Below, piece by piece: positions 9,997 through 18,595 of a DNA stretch of 64,000 bases. The position numbers and the translations under genes are program-made. Under the pieces are notes generated by a model. The model had not been told where the DNA came from and did not search any database. It worked only from the letters and a program-made list of their open reading frames with translations. The first letter of the stretch is position 1. The number at the start of each line of letters is the position of its first letter. Source of the stretch: Thecamonas trahens ATCC 50062 (Eukaryota > Apusozoa > Apusomonadida > Apusomonadidae). Location of the stretch: NCBI RefSeq assembly GCF_000142905.1, contig NW_013657662.1, positions 313,328 through 377,327 of the forward strand. Reading direction: 5' to 3'.

Positions 9997-12233
9997 CTAG
10001 AACGGTAGCGCTTGGATTGGGTGTGGCTGCCGGCTTCGCAGCTGGAGCTGCGCGTCGTGGTAGACAGTGGCGCGCGAGAGAGTAAACCACGTTGACGACC
10101 TAGTTGCCGCCTCGGAGGCCTCAGAGGCGGGAGACATGACCGATACAGCAGTGCCGGCCTCGCCGGAAAGGCCGGAGTCTGCATCGTCGGCCTCGGTCGC
10201 TGCCTCGACCAGTACTGGCTCCAGCTCGCCAGTTCGGCGGGAGCCGCGGACTCGGTCGCGGTAGCGCGGGTACAGGCGGGCGACGAAAAAGTGATGAAAA
10301 AGACAATGGCCCACGACGAAAGGAAGAGGAGAAGAATGGCGTTGGAGAGCGCGTCCAGGTTGTGCTGCTTGTCGCGCGGCTTGAGCTTGGCGATCTTCTT
10401 GGTCCGCGCCCGATAGTGGAACAGCTTGTCTGCAATGATGCCCACAAGGAGCGAGCCGATGGAGGAGAAGAGGCCGAGGAAGAGGCCGGAGATGGCGTAC
10501 GCCGTTCCACGCGTCTGCCACCGCACAACCTCGGCGAGAATGGGCAGGTCGCAGGCAAAGGCCGGAAAGGCAAGAAGCATGCCGATGAACATGGTGATGA
10601 CGATAAAGTATATCAGCGACGACGGGTCCTGTGGAACGGTCTTGATGAGCGAGTACATGGCAATGCAGAGGACCACCTGGGTCACTTGCGCCACTGTGAT
10701 CCGCCCGCGGTTCGGCCAGCGGATCGAAGCCCAGTCGCCGAGCCAGCCGCCAACGACGCAGCCGAGGATGGTACCGAGCGCGGCAAAGGCGACCGAGACG
10801 CCAGCGCCAAAGTCGGAGAGCCCGACGTACTGGAACCAGAGAACCATGAACGAGAGGGCATTGACCGGGAGTGAGCCCATGGCGCGCGCGAGCGTAAGTG
10901 CAATGAGTGCGCGATTGCGGACAAGCGGTCGAACCTCGGTCGCAAAGGAAGTGAGGGCGGCGAGAATCACGGCCCAGACAGCCTTGGGAGGTGGGTCAGC
11001 GGCCGATGATGCCAGTGACAAGCTGGCAGCGCGACTGCTGCGACCGCCAAACAAAGCGTGCCGCCGCACCGGCTCGCTTCCCGCTGCCGCCGCTGCGCCC
11101 AGGCCCATCGAGTGCGTGGCTGCACGTCGCATCGGCGGCGGCGTTTGCGGATGGTCTGGGTCAAATGAGACCAGCCGCGGGTGCGAGGTGACGCGAGGGA
11201 AGCTGCTTCCGACCGGCGAGGTCGGCGGTGTCATAAACGGCGGGAAAGGCGCGTTGAGAGTCGACGAGACCGAGTGCGAGTTGGACCGCAGTCGAGGCGC
11301 GGTGAGCCCGACTCGGGTCGGCGCTTCCAGAACAGCCAAGCCTGGTGCATCACGCTCATCGTCGCCCTCCTGCTCTTCGTGGGCCGAGATGCTGTTCGAC
11401 TCGCTCGCGCTCAGCGCCGAGGACGAGCCGCGCCAGCTGCGCTCGTCCGCGGGACCGGATACATGCGAGCAAGCCGACGCCGAAGAATGGCCATCACAAT
11501 CAACAGTAACGGAAGACCTGCTCTGGATGTCTTCATCGTTGCTGCCGTCGTCGTCAGCCGACACATACAGCAGGTTTTCACCGGCGGCGCCGCCGGTTGT
11601 GAGGAAGAGCACAGCGTGTTCGGCCGAAGCCAGGGCTGTCTCGTCGTCCGAGGCACTCTCAAAGCCGCCACGCTCTGGATTGACCGCAAAGAGCGAGATG
11701 ACGAGCGAAATGGGGAAGGTTGCGGCACCAACAAGGAAGAACAGAATGCGCCAGCCCGGGACGGCGCCGACAGACGATGCACCGATAGAAGAGCCAAGAA
11801 GAGCGGCGATGATAAAGCCAGAGAGACCAGCGACGCCAAGAAGACCAAAGCCTCTGCCGCGATCAGCAGCGGCAAACATGTCGGGAATGAGCGAGCCAGC
11901 GATGGCGGTGAGGCCCGAGAGACCGAGGCCCGAGGCAGCGCGGAGGACGAGGAAGGAAGCAAACGAGGTGGCAAAGGCGAGGGCCACGGTGAGTGATCCC
12001 CAGAGAAGGGTGGAGAGGACCCAGAGTCTGACACGTGGTGCCTGATCGCATGCCCGTCCCCAACCAGTGAGTGATGTCGCCTCCACCACAGCAGTGACCA
12101 TGACGATGAGGCCGAGTCCTGTCGGCGTGGCGTCCAGAGCCGTCTCCAGGGCTTCGAACATGATGCCAAGCAGGGCTGTCGCCACAGTCTTGAGCGTGTA
12201 CGAGCCCATAACAAGCGCCAGGGTCGCCCGCAT
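9997..12233 (-). CDS. Major facilitator superfamily transporter, frameshifted
   Basis: The start is the ATG at 12233. Two blocks of about six transmembrane helices flank a long polar loop (roughly residues 190-440) rich in Ser, Asp and Arg, the usual 6+6 MFS plan with an enlarged central loop. Between TM2 and TM3 lies a GWGRACDQAPRVR segment corresponding to the family Gxxx(D/R)R signature; the substrate cannot be told. At an A5 run on the plus strand (10286-10290) the frame breaks in the last helix: adding one base continues FFITF into FVARLYPRYRDRV and a plausible Glu/Ser-rich tail ending at 9997. Without it the frame runs to 9921 and overlaps the LRR gene with low-quality protein. With the restored base the length is 745 residues. 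I favour a one-base assembly error over a true pseudogene. Confidence 0.75.
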
Positions 12234-12515
12234 CGTTTCCTCGTGGGAGGGGGGGGTGGGGGGTCGGGTGGAGGATGAGGATGAGGAGAAGTGTGTGCGG
12301 GGTGGGAGTGTGGGGGGGGAGGGGGCGTGGGGGGGTACGGGGAGGTGCGGGGGGTGAGCCTTGGGTAGGATCGATGGGCGGAGAATACAAGGCTGAAGAA
12401 GGTGGAAGGGGAGGATCAAGATCGAGATGGGTGAACTGTACAGATGGATTTGATCGGTGGGATCGGAGGTGATGGATGGGGGAGGGAGAGGGGGGGGGGA
12501 TACATTGGGTGGAGC

Positions 12516-13229
12516 TCAGCGGATGCGACATGGTGAGGGGGAAGAGCGGCGGATGGGGGTTAGGATGCGGCCGATGGCCGGTGAGACGGCGGATGTGGCC
12601 ATGCCGCGGTCACCGGCGCGGGTGAAGGAAGAGAGGCGAGAGGCCGGCGACGGAGGAAGGGCAGGCGGAAGCGATGATGCCCGCAAGCCGCTGGAAATGG
12701 ATGGCGTTAGTGGCGAGACGGCCGGCGTGGGCTTGAGCGAGGTCTTGCGGCCCAGATGCGCGGCGGTAGCGGTCCGATTGGCCAGACGCAGCGGCGAGAA
12801 CGGCGTCCGGGACGGCGATGCCATGGCGGAGCGTCCTTGAGGCGAGAAGACTTTGACGGGTGTCACCGCCACGGTCACTGCGCTCTCCTCGCTTTCGCCT
12901 GCGATCCCGTACTCGATGCTCGACTCGAGCTCAGGCAGCGAGTCGACGGCAATGCCATTAGGCGAGAAGGCGATGTCGACCGCTGCCAGCTCAACGAGGT
13001 CCGGCGAGGAGCGCAACCGAGAGGCCAGAGGCAGTGGCGCCGCCATAGGTGTGCGGACCATGGACGGCGAGCGAGGATCGACCAGAAGAGAGGAAGGACG
13101 AGCCACAGGCGTGCGGACAAAGCCGGCGTGAGGAGCAGGCGGCGAGCGAGGGTCCCAGGCCACAGCCGCTGGCCGCATGCACGGCACGGGGGTCCGCGGG
13201 AGGCCCGGCGAGCGGGGGTCAATGAACAT
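12516..13229 (-). CDS. Small protein with three DPRSP...RTP motifs (CDCA3-like)
   Basis: Protein of 237 residues from the ATG at 13229. The N-terminal 65 residues hold three copies of the motif DPRSPxxx(x)RTP: FIDPRSPGLPRTPV, WDPRSPPAPHAGFVRTPV and VDPRSPSMVRTPM. The same DPRSPxxGIxRTPI motif occurs in vertebrate CDCA3/TOME-1, an APC/C-linked mitotic protein. The rest is disordered and Ser/Pro-rich with many SP/TP sites, as expected for a CDK-phosphorylated regulator. No folded domain is seen. The link to CDCA3 rests on the motif only, but three spaced copies are hard to explain by chance. The gene is divergent from the coiled-coil gene at 13541 and shares a 311-bp microsatellite-rich promoter region with it. 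Confidence 0.55.
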   Translation of the reverse strand: MFIDPRSPGLPRTPVPCMRPAAVAWDPRSPPAPHAGFVRTPVARPSSLLVDPRSPSMVRTPMAAPLPLASRLRSSPDLVELAAVDIAFSPNGIAVDSLPELESSIEYGIAGESEESAVTVAVTPVKVFSPQGRSAMASPSRTPFSPLRLANRTATAAHLGRKTSLKPTPAVSPLTPSISSGLRASSLPPALPPSPASRLSSFTRAGDRGMATSAVSPAIGRILTPIRRSSPSPCRIR

Positions 13230-13261
13230 GGTTAAAGGGTTAGAGGGGGAGGAGGGGGGAG

Positions 13262-13310
<49 letters not shown>

Positions 13311-13540
13311 GTGGACGTGGACGTGGACGTGGCGGTTGCTCACAGTCGGCAGGGCAGGCAGGCGGGAAGGAGTGGCACGACATGGCGCGAACGGTTTGGG
13401 AGGAGGAGACGACCGAGGCATGTAGCCACACACAAGCCAGACTGGCAGATCAATACACTTCTCTAGTCAGTGGAGAGGATAGTCACCGCAGAGAGAAAGG
13501 AAGAGCTTGCGTGTGTGTGTGTGTGTGTGTGTGTGTTGGT
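13230..13540. repeat. Divergent promoter region with (GA)n, (GTGGAC)4 and (GT)n tracts
   Basis: Holds an almost pure GA tract (about 13259-13309), four GTGGAC hexamers (13310-13333) and a GT run (13511-13536). It separates two divergent start codons (13229 minus, 13541 plus). The GT run ends 5 bp before the plus-strand ATG. The frame is open upstream of 13541 through the GT run, but that would encode Cys-Val repeats and is probably leader. Confidence 0.8.
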
Positions 13541-15277
13541 ATGGCTAGTGGCTTTGTTGTGTGGCAGGACAAGGCGCTGGCTACAGCGCCGCAGGGTGCA
13601 AGGCCTGGTGGCTCGGCGGGCAAGATGCCAAATTTTGAATCACTTTGTCTCTCACCGCTGGCAGACAGGACCAACACAACGCCAAGGACGCCAGTTGCCC
13701 CAGCTGGCACTCCAGCAACACCGCTGTCGGCAGTTACTGTTCACGGTATCAAGATCCACACTCCAGTCTCGGGCTTTCGGCTGGATCGCCCTGGAATGGC
13801 CGCTACCGAGGCTCTCGGCCCGCGCAAGGCGCTTTGGCGGGCCGCACGTGAGCAGTCACAGGCCGACAAGCCGGAGGCCGACAAGCCGGAGGCCGACAAG
13901 CCGGAGGCCGACAAGCCGGAGGCCGACAAGCCGGAGGCCGACAAGCCGCGGGCCACCGAGACGTGGCAAGATCAAGATCAGACTGGAAGCTGGGTGGATG
14001 CTTCGGCGTGGGTAGTGAGCTCGGACGATGACGAGGTGGAGAGCAGTCAGGACTGTGTGTGGGACTCGGCCACCACCTCGGCAGCAGACGCCAAGACCCG
14101 CGCGTACGTCGCCGACATCCGCAACGCCATGCGCCTGGATATGGCTCCGCAGACAGCGGTGCAGAGCCTGAGCGAGTGCTTTTCCATCTCGGTCATCGAT
14201 GATCTGGAACTGTCGGGTATGCGGCAGCGGAGGCGATCGGTTGACATGAAGCTGGTTGACGGCGTGCCTGAGCTCGAACAGCCCGTCGAGGCCGTCGATC
14301 TCCAGCCAAGCCGCAGTAGCAACTCATGCTATGCCAGGGATGATGGTCGGGCGGGCGAGGCAGAGTCTGTGCTGGGAGTAGAGGCACAGCCTGTCAAGTT
14401 GGAAGATCTCGAGTCGGGCAGCATTGATCAAGCACGCACAGCGCACTACCGCGCCAGGGCGGCAGCTCAAGCCGTTGAGCTCGAAAACGCCGAGGTCAAG
14501 GCAGCTTCCCGCGTCGCTGCCGCTCTCGCGCCGTTCCGCGAGCTGGCGGACGAGCTTTGCGCAGTTGCACGCGACGAGCTCGGCAGCAAGACTGGACTCC
14601 CGCAGGCTGCCGAGTTTGATCCCGATACCACGACCACCGAAGCCAAGGCCCTCGCGGCGTTGTTGCGGAGCGTTTTCTTTGCATACCGGGGCGAGTCGAT
14701 GTCCACCGTTGAGCAGCGCCGACGGCGGTCTCCGTCGGCGTCGCCGATTGCCTCGGTGACGTCGGTGCTTTGGTCGCCTGAGCCTGATCTGAAAGGAAAG
14801 GCGACAACGAGTGTAGCGGCAAGCGACGAGCTGATTGCGGAGAACCGCATGCTGCGGGCCCAGCTGGCGTCAGTGCTTGATGCTGTTGACGAGCTCCGCA
14901 GCGTGCCAGATCCCAGTGCAGCTCTAGAGGCCAACTACAAGGTGCTCGCCGACATTCGCGCACAGGAGACTGAGCTCATGCGCGCTGTCTCGGATCAGAG
15001 CGCCGCCGCCGCCGCCAAGGCCGAGATGCAAGCCGAAGTGGTGACAGCGGAGCGCAAGCTGGCGACCGCGCTCGAGTCGGCCCGGACCTGGGGCTCACTG
15101 CATCAGGAGACGGCAGCCAATTTGCTTGACTTGTCAAACAAGTACAAGCGGCTCAAGGTCAAGCACAACAAGCTGCGTGCCATGTACACTGCCGCTAAGG
15201 CGCGGATTGCCCGGCAGGGCGAGGTCTTGATGCACGTCTCGCACTCGCTTGATGAGCATGAGGCGCGGGATGGGTAA
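13541..15277 (+). CDS. Coiled-coil protein with EADKP minisatellite
   Basis: Protein of 578 residues; family not recognised. The N-terminus has several TP/SP sites in a disordered context (NTTPRTPVAPAG). Residues 107-136 are six tandem copies of EADKP encoded by a 15-bp repeat. The middle part is acidic and Ser-rich. Residues 300-390 and 430-570 are strongly helical, ending in a basic coiled coil (NKYKRLKVKHNKLRAMYTAA). The overall look is that of a cytoskeletal or centrosomal scaffold, which is an inference from composition only. The start chosen is the ATG at 13541 right after a GT microsatellite; an in-frame ATG at 13382 would add a Cys-Val repeat from the microsatellite and is unlikely. 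The TAA stop is the first part of a 3' element shared with the LCB2 gene. Confidence 0.6.
   Translation: MASGFVVWQDKALATAPQGARPGGSAGKMPNFESLCLSPLADRTNTTPRTPVAPAGTPATPLSAVTVHGIKIHTPVSGFRLDRPGMAATEALGPRKALWRAAREQSQADKPEADKPEADKPEADKPEADKPEADKPRATETWQDQDQTGSWVDASAWVVSSDDDEVESSQDCVWDSATTSAADAKTRAYVADIRNAMRLDMAPQTAVQSLSECFSISVIDDLELSGMRQRRRSVDMKLVDGVPELEQPVEAVDLQPSRSSNSCYARDDGRAGEAESVLGVEAQPVKLEDLESGSIDQARTAHYRARAAAQAVELENAEVKAASRVAAALAPFRELADELCAVARDELGSKTGLPQAAEFDPDTTTTEAKALAALLRSVFFAYRGESMSTVEQRRRRSPSASPIASVTSVLWSPEPDLKGKATTSVAASDELIAENRMLRAQLASVLDAVDELRSVPDPSAALEANYKVLADIRAQETELMRAVSDQSAAAAAKAEMQAEVVTAERKLATALESARTWGSLHQETAANLLDLSNKYKRLKVKHNKLRAMYTAAKARIARQGEVLMHVSHSLDEHEARDG
13862..13947 (+). 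repeat. 15-bp coding minisatellite (EADKP)
   Basis: Six near-identical tandem copies of gccgacaagccggag inside the coiled-coil gene. The period is a multiple of three, so copy-number change would keep the frame. Confidence 0.9.
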
Positions 15278-15311
15278 CCCTTTACGGTGGTTCGGACGCG
15301 TTGGTGTGCGC
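15275..15311 (+). other. Stop-linked 3' element, copy 1
   Basis: Begins with the TAA stop of the coiled-coil gene and runs taacccttta cggt, then ttcggacgcg ttggtgtgcgc. A second copy follows the LCB2 gene at 44853-44894. Outside the element the two 3' regions do not match. A short GACGCG/CGCGTC inverted repeat in this copy could form a small hairpin, but the second copy lacks the full stem. Function is unknown; a 3'-end processing or mRNA-stability signal is possible. Confidence 0.6.
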
Positions 15312-15668
15312 GTCTCGTCGTGAACAAGCGGAAGCGTCCCTCTGCAGCGGCTGCTCGTCATCACCACCTTTCCCAGCGAGCCACCGTGCGACGCGACTGC
15401 CTCGCCTTCCGGAAGCTTCATGGTAAGCGATCGCGGTCGCGGACCTTTTGCGCCGCGCGCGGCGTCCATCTCTGCATCGCCGATTGTTTTCTGTTGTGGC
15501 AGCCATTAACACATTGTACTACTCTTTTACCACGATTGATGGACGTTGCGACGTCTGTGGAGCGTCGCGGAGCGCGGCTTGCGCGACAGACACGTTTGTC
15601 CATTCCGTACCGTAAAGGGACAAACACAGCAGTGCTTGCCACAGCCGCGAGAGCTTTGTCTTTAGCAG
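15278..15668. other. Convergent 3' spacer
   Basis: Lies between the coiled-coil gene and the convergent aspartyl-hydroxylase gene. Apart from the shared 3' element at its start I see no gene. It contains AT-richer patches (for example around 15485-15540) that would suit polyadenylation, unlike the surrounding GC-rich coding DNA. Confidence 0.5.
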
Positions 15669-16958
15669 CTACGAGGCGCCAAACTGGCGGCGAAGCCACT
15701 CATCCTCAGACACGTGTGCGATGGCGTCCCTCGCTGCAGCCACCCCAGGGTGCTCGATGTGGAAGAGGAGGACCGCGCGTAGCGCATCGGCCTCGGCATC
15801 GGATGGGATCGGGAACGAGACCTCGTGCTCGAACGAGTCGTCAAAGACAAAACAGCTGTCCTCACGCCAAGGGCGCTCGACGCCGCCAACGACAATGGCC
15901 GGTGGAACCGCCAAGTGGCTCGGGACTCGCAGCCCGCAGTGGACGGTGAGCCGCTCGTTGGTCGGGCCGCAATGTGGCACGATGCGAACGCCTGGCTCGA
16001 TGAGCGAAATGACGACCCGGCCGTACGAGAGCGCATGCGGAATGGTGGCCGAGAGTGCCGCGACGGTGTTGGGAAAGAATGATGCGCCCGGCCCGGGCTC
16101 GCCAGGCTCAAACAGCACAATCTGGTGCCAGGCCTTGCCCGATGCAGAGTAGAGCGCGCGGTCGTGGGCAAACTTGCCGCCGGTGCCCACTAGGTGGAAC
16201 GGAGCGGCGAGCCGGTCCGGATCGGCAGCAAGGACAGCGTCGAGCTCGGCACGCATTATGGGCAGCGCGGCTTCGAGCGCTGGCATCCATGCAAACTCGC
16301 TGTTGGCATGCCAAGGCGTGGCATCGAGGCCAGGCGTGAGTAGATCCGGGCGCTGACGGGCATTGACCAGGACGCCCTCGTCGACAGCGGTAGCGTACAG
16401 CCGTTCTTCGAGGGCGGGCTTGCCAAGCGCACGGTAGGCAAAGCCGAGCGCGCGCAGCGCCTTGCGCGACTTGAGCAGGCGCCAGGCGTGGGCATAGGCC
16501 TTCTTGGCCAGCGCGTGCTGGCCGAGCGCCTCGTGAGCGTTGCCCAGATAAAGCCACCCGTTGCCGCGAGAGGCATCAATCTTGGTGGCTTCCGAGAGGA
16601 GGCGGACAGCCTCCTCGGCCTCGCCCTCCATCAAGTGCAGAAAGCCCGAGAGAAAGGCCAGATCAAGCGTGGCGTTGATGGCCGCCGCCCGATGGGCGGC
16701 CAGAAGCGCAGGCCGATAAGCGTGGATGGTAGCCAGTGCCAGCGCCTGGTTTGCCCACCGTCGATAGGCCCAACTACCTTCATCCTCATCCAGTGCCTGA
16801 TACGCCTCTGCCGCCGCCGCCGCCTCGCCCGCCTCCAGTAGCGCGTCGGCTGCCTCCAGCGCCTGCCCGTACTCACTCGCCACGCCGTCGGCAGCCAGAG
16901 CCAGAGCCAGAACCACCACTGCCACCACCACCGTGGCAGCAAGACCAAGTGCAGCCAT
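15669..16958 (-). CDS. Aspartyl/asparaginyl beta-hydroxylase family protein with TPR-like repeats
   Basis: Protein of 429 residues. A hydrophobic signal or signal-anchor (residues 1-22) precedes TPR-like helical repeats (30-200) and a C-terminal Asp/Asn hydroxylase domain (225-390). Family motifs are clear: VPHCGPTNERLTVHCGL with the first iron-ligand His329, and CFVFDDSFEHEV with the second, His378. The Arg that binds 2-oxoglutarate in the family corresponds to the RLTVH strand. This layout (membrane anchor, TPR, catalytic domain) is that of animal ASPH, which hydroxylates Asp/Asn in EGF-like domains in the ER lumen. An EGF-like Cys-rich ectodomain occurs in this window at 4627-6480, though no link is shown. 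The start at 16958 is chosen because upstream codons only translate the 16-bp repeat. Confidence 0.88.
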   Translation of the reverse strand: MAALGLAATVVVAVVVLALALAADGVASEYGQALEAADALLEAGEAAAAAEAYQALDEDEGSWAYRRWANQALALATIHAYRPALLAAHRAAAINATLDLAFLSGFLHLMEGEAEEAVRLLSEATKIDASRGNGWLYLGNAHEALGQHALAKKAYAHAWRLLKSRKALRALGFAYRALGKPALEERLYATAVDEGVLVNARQRPDLLTPGLDATPWHANSEFAWMPALEAALPIMRAELDAVLAADPDRLAAPFHLVGTGGKFAHDRALYSASGKAWHQIVLFEPGEPGPGASFFPNTVAALSATIPHALSYGRVVISLIEPGVRIVPHCGPTNERLTVHCGLRVPSHLAVPPAIVVGGVERPWREDSCFVFDDSFEHEVSFPIPSDAEADALRAVLLFHIEHPGVAAARDAIAHVSEDEWLRRQFGAS

Positions 16959-17537
16959 CTTCAAAGGGAAGAGAAGAGAGGAGAGGAGAGGAGTGTGTGC
17001 AATGTGATGCGAGGTGTGCAGGTGTGGGTGTGGGTCACGAGTCACACGGCCGTGCGACAGGGGGCGGGAGGAGGAGGGAGGGGGCATGGGCATCGGAAAC
17101 TGTTGCGACGGGAGAAGGGATCGCCATGTTGTGGCATCGCCATGTTGTGCCATCGCCATGTTGTGGTATCGCCATGTTGTGGCATCGCCATGTTGTGGTA
17201 TCGCCATGTTGTGGCATCGCCATGTTATGGCATCGCCATGTTGTGGCATCGCCATGTTGTGGCATCGCCATGTTGTGGCATCGCCATGTTGTGGCATCGC
17301 CATGTTGTGGTATCGCCATGTTGTCGCATCCCCATCGCTGCACCGCTGCATCGCTGCATCCCCACACACACACACATATCACTGCATCCCCCCCCCCTTC
17401 CCCTCCCCCCTCTCCCCTCATCGCAGCTTCGATGGCTTCGCCGGCTTCGCCACTTGCTTCCATTCTTTCGATGAGCTCAGAGCGGCCACGCGAGCCCACA
17501 TCTCACTCACACTCACCTCGACACTGCAGACAGTCAT
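16959..17537. other. Divergent promoter region containing a minisatellite
   Basis: Separates the hydroxylase (minus) and endonuclease V (plus) starts. Besides the 16-bp repeat listed separately, it has a short CA tract near 17364, a C8 run and a CT-rich stretch near 17390-17420. The repeat is open in all three plus frames only because of its sequence; no gene is supported. Confidence 0.65.
17121..17333. repeat. 16-bp minisatellite, 12 full copies
   Basis: Twelve complete tandem copies of gtggcatcgccatgtt from 17131 to 17322, plus partial copies on both sides. Variation is confined to the first five positions (gtggc, gtggt, gtgcc, atggc). The unit contains the near-palindrome ATCGCCAT and is adjacent with no spacers, so it is not a CRISPR. 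It lies upstream of both divergent genes. Confidence 0.95.
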
Positions 17538-18593
17538 ATGGCAAGTAGACAAGCACCAACGACAGAGACGGATGTGGGAGTGATGGAAGAAGTGGCAGCC
17601 GTGGCAACGGAAGCGGTGGATGAGACCGGAGCGGGTGCGGACGATGGCGAGCTGCCGGATCCGGGCGTGGCCGTTCGACGCGAATGGGAGGCAATCCAGA
17701 TGGAGCTGAAGAATAAGCTTATTGCGCAGGATGCAGACTTGCCATTTACTATGGAATGGGACGGCGTGCCGGATGATGTGGCTGAGGCTGTGGCAGATGC
17801 TGATGTTGCTCTGGCCGCATCTTGGCCGTTGCCTACGAACGACGGCAAGGCTGTGATGCCCGAGCCCGAGGCCATGGCTGCTGCAGGGACCGTCATCCGT
17901 GGCCGGGCCATCCGGATCGGTGCTGCTGACGACATCGGTCTGCCTGAGAGCGTGAATCGGATTGCTGGCGTCGACATCTCGTTTGTCAAGGGCGATGCGG
18001 TGCGGGCGGCGGCGTCGCTGGTTGTCCTCAGCTACCCGGCGCTCGACGTGGTCTACACCGACATCTGGCCGGTCGAGCTCGATCAGCCGTACATTCCGGG
18101 CTTTCTCGCTTTTCGCGAAGTGGGTTTCTTTGTGGAGGCTTTTGAGCGGCTGCGTGCGACCGCGCCCGAGCTTGTGCCAGACGTGGTGCTGGTCGACGGC
18201 AATGGTGTACTCCACCGCCGCGGCTTTGGCCTCGCCTCGCATCTCGGCGTCCTCATCGACGTTCCGACAATCGGCATCGGCAAGTCGTTCTACCATGTCG
18301 ACGGCGTGTCTCAAGAAGACATTGTTGCCACCTCGCGCGAGGTTCTGACCGCCGCTGGCGACGCGCTGCTAGTGGTTGGCGAGAGCGGGCGTGTGTGGGG
18401 CGCAGCGTTCCGGGCCTCCGAATCGCGCAAGGCACTGTACGTCTCATCAGGCCACCGCGTCGGCCTGCTTAGTGCGCTGCGCATTGTGCGCGCCTGCGCA
18501 CGGTACCGCATTCCGGAGCCGGTGCGACAGGCCGACCTGCTGTCACGCGACTACGTCCGCGACGTCATGCTCGGCGATCAAGCTAGCGCCTGA
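17538..18593 (+). CDS. Endonuclease V
   Basis: Protein of 351 residues. The endonuclease V fold spans residues 110-345: GVDISF with metal ligand Asp146, PYIPGFLAFRE with Glu194, the DGNGVLHRRGFGLASHLG block with Asp220 and His225, and PTIGIGKS. These are the family's catalytic and inosine-recognition motifs. Endonuclease V cleaves DNA, and in animals mainly RNA, one nucleotide 3' of deoxyinosine or inosine. The acidic 100-residue N-terminal extension is not part of the fold. The start is the ATG at 17538. The stop lies only 2 bp from the stop of the convergent phosphatidylserine synthase gene. Whether this enzyme prefers RNA or DNA cannot be read from sequence. Confidence 0.92.
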   Translation: MASRQAPTTETDVGVMEEVAAVATEAVDETGAGADDGELPDPGVAVRREWEAIQMELKNKLIAQDADLPFTMEWDGVPDDVAEAVADADVALAASWPLPTNDGKAVMPEPEAMAAAGTVIRGRAIRIGAADDIGLPESVNRIAGVDISFVKGDAVRAAASLVVLSYPALDVVYTDIWPVELDQPYIPGFLAFREVGFFVEAFERLRATAPELVPDVVLVDGNGVLHRRGFGLASHLGVLIDVPTIGIGKSFYHVDGVSQEDIVATSREVLTAAGDALLVVGESGRVWGAAFRASESRKALYVSSGHRVGLLSALRIVRACARYRIPEPVRQADLLSRDYVRDVMLGDQASA

Positions 18594-18595
18594 GC

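Noticed and set aside
10280-10295. Programmed ribosomal frameshift in the MFS gene
   Set aside because: No standard slippery heptamer and no clear downstream structure; similar one-base losses in three other genes make assembly error more likely.
10426-12045. Long open frame (539 codons) on the plus strand
   Set aside because: It lies wholly antisense to the MFS transporter. The product is Ser/Arg-rich without conserved motifs, as expected for the complementary frame of GC-rich coding DNA.
15275-15282. Telomere-like TAACCC at the 3' element
   Set aside because: Only one unit at each copy and no tandem array; it is part of the longer shared element.
17121-17333. CRISPR-like array
   Set aside because: The 16-bp units are directly adjacent with no unique spacers, and the context is eukaryotic. 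It is a minisatellite.
16959-17548. Proteins encoded by the 16-bp repeat in several frames
   Set aside because: The repeat is open in all frames by its sequence alone. The products are pure tandem peptides (CCGIAMLWHRHVVASP) with no flanking domain.
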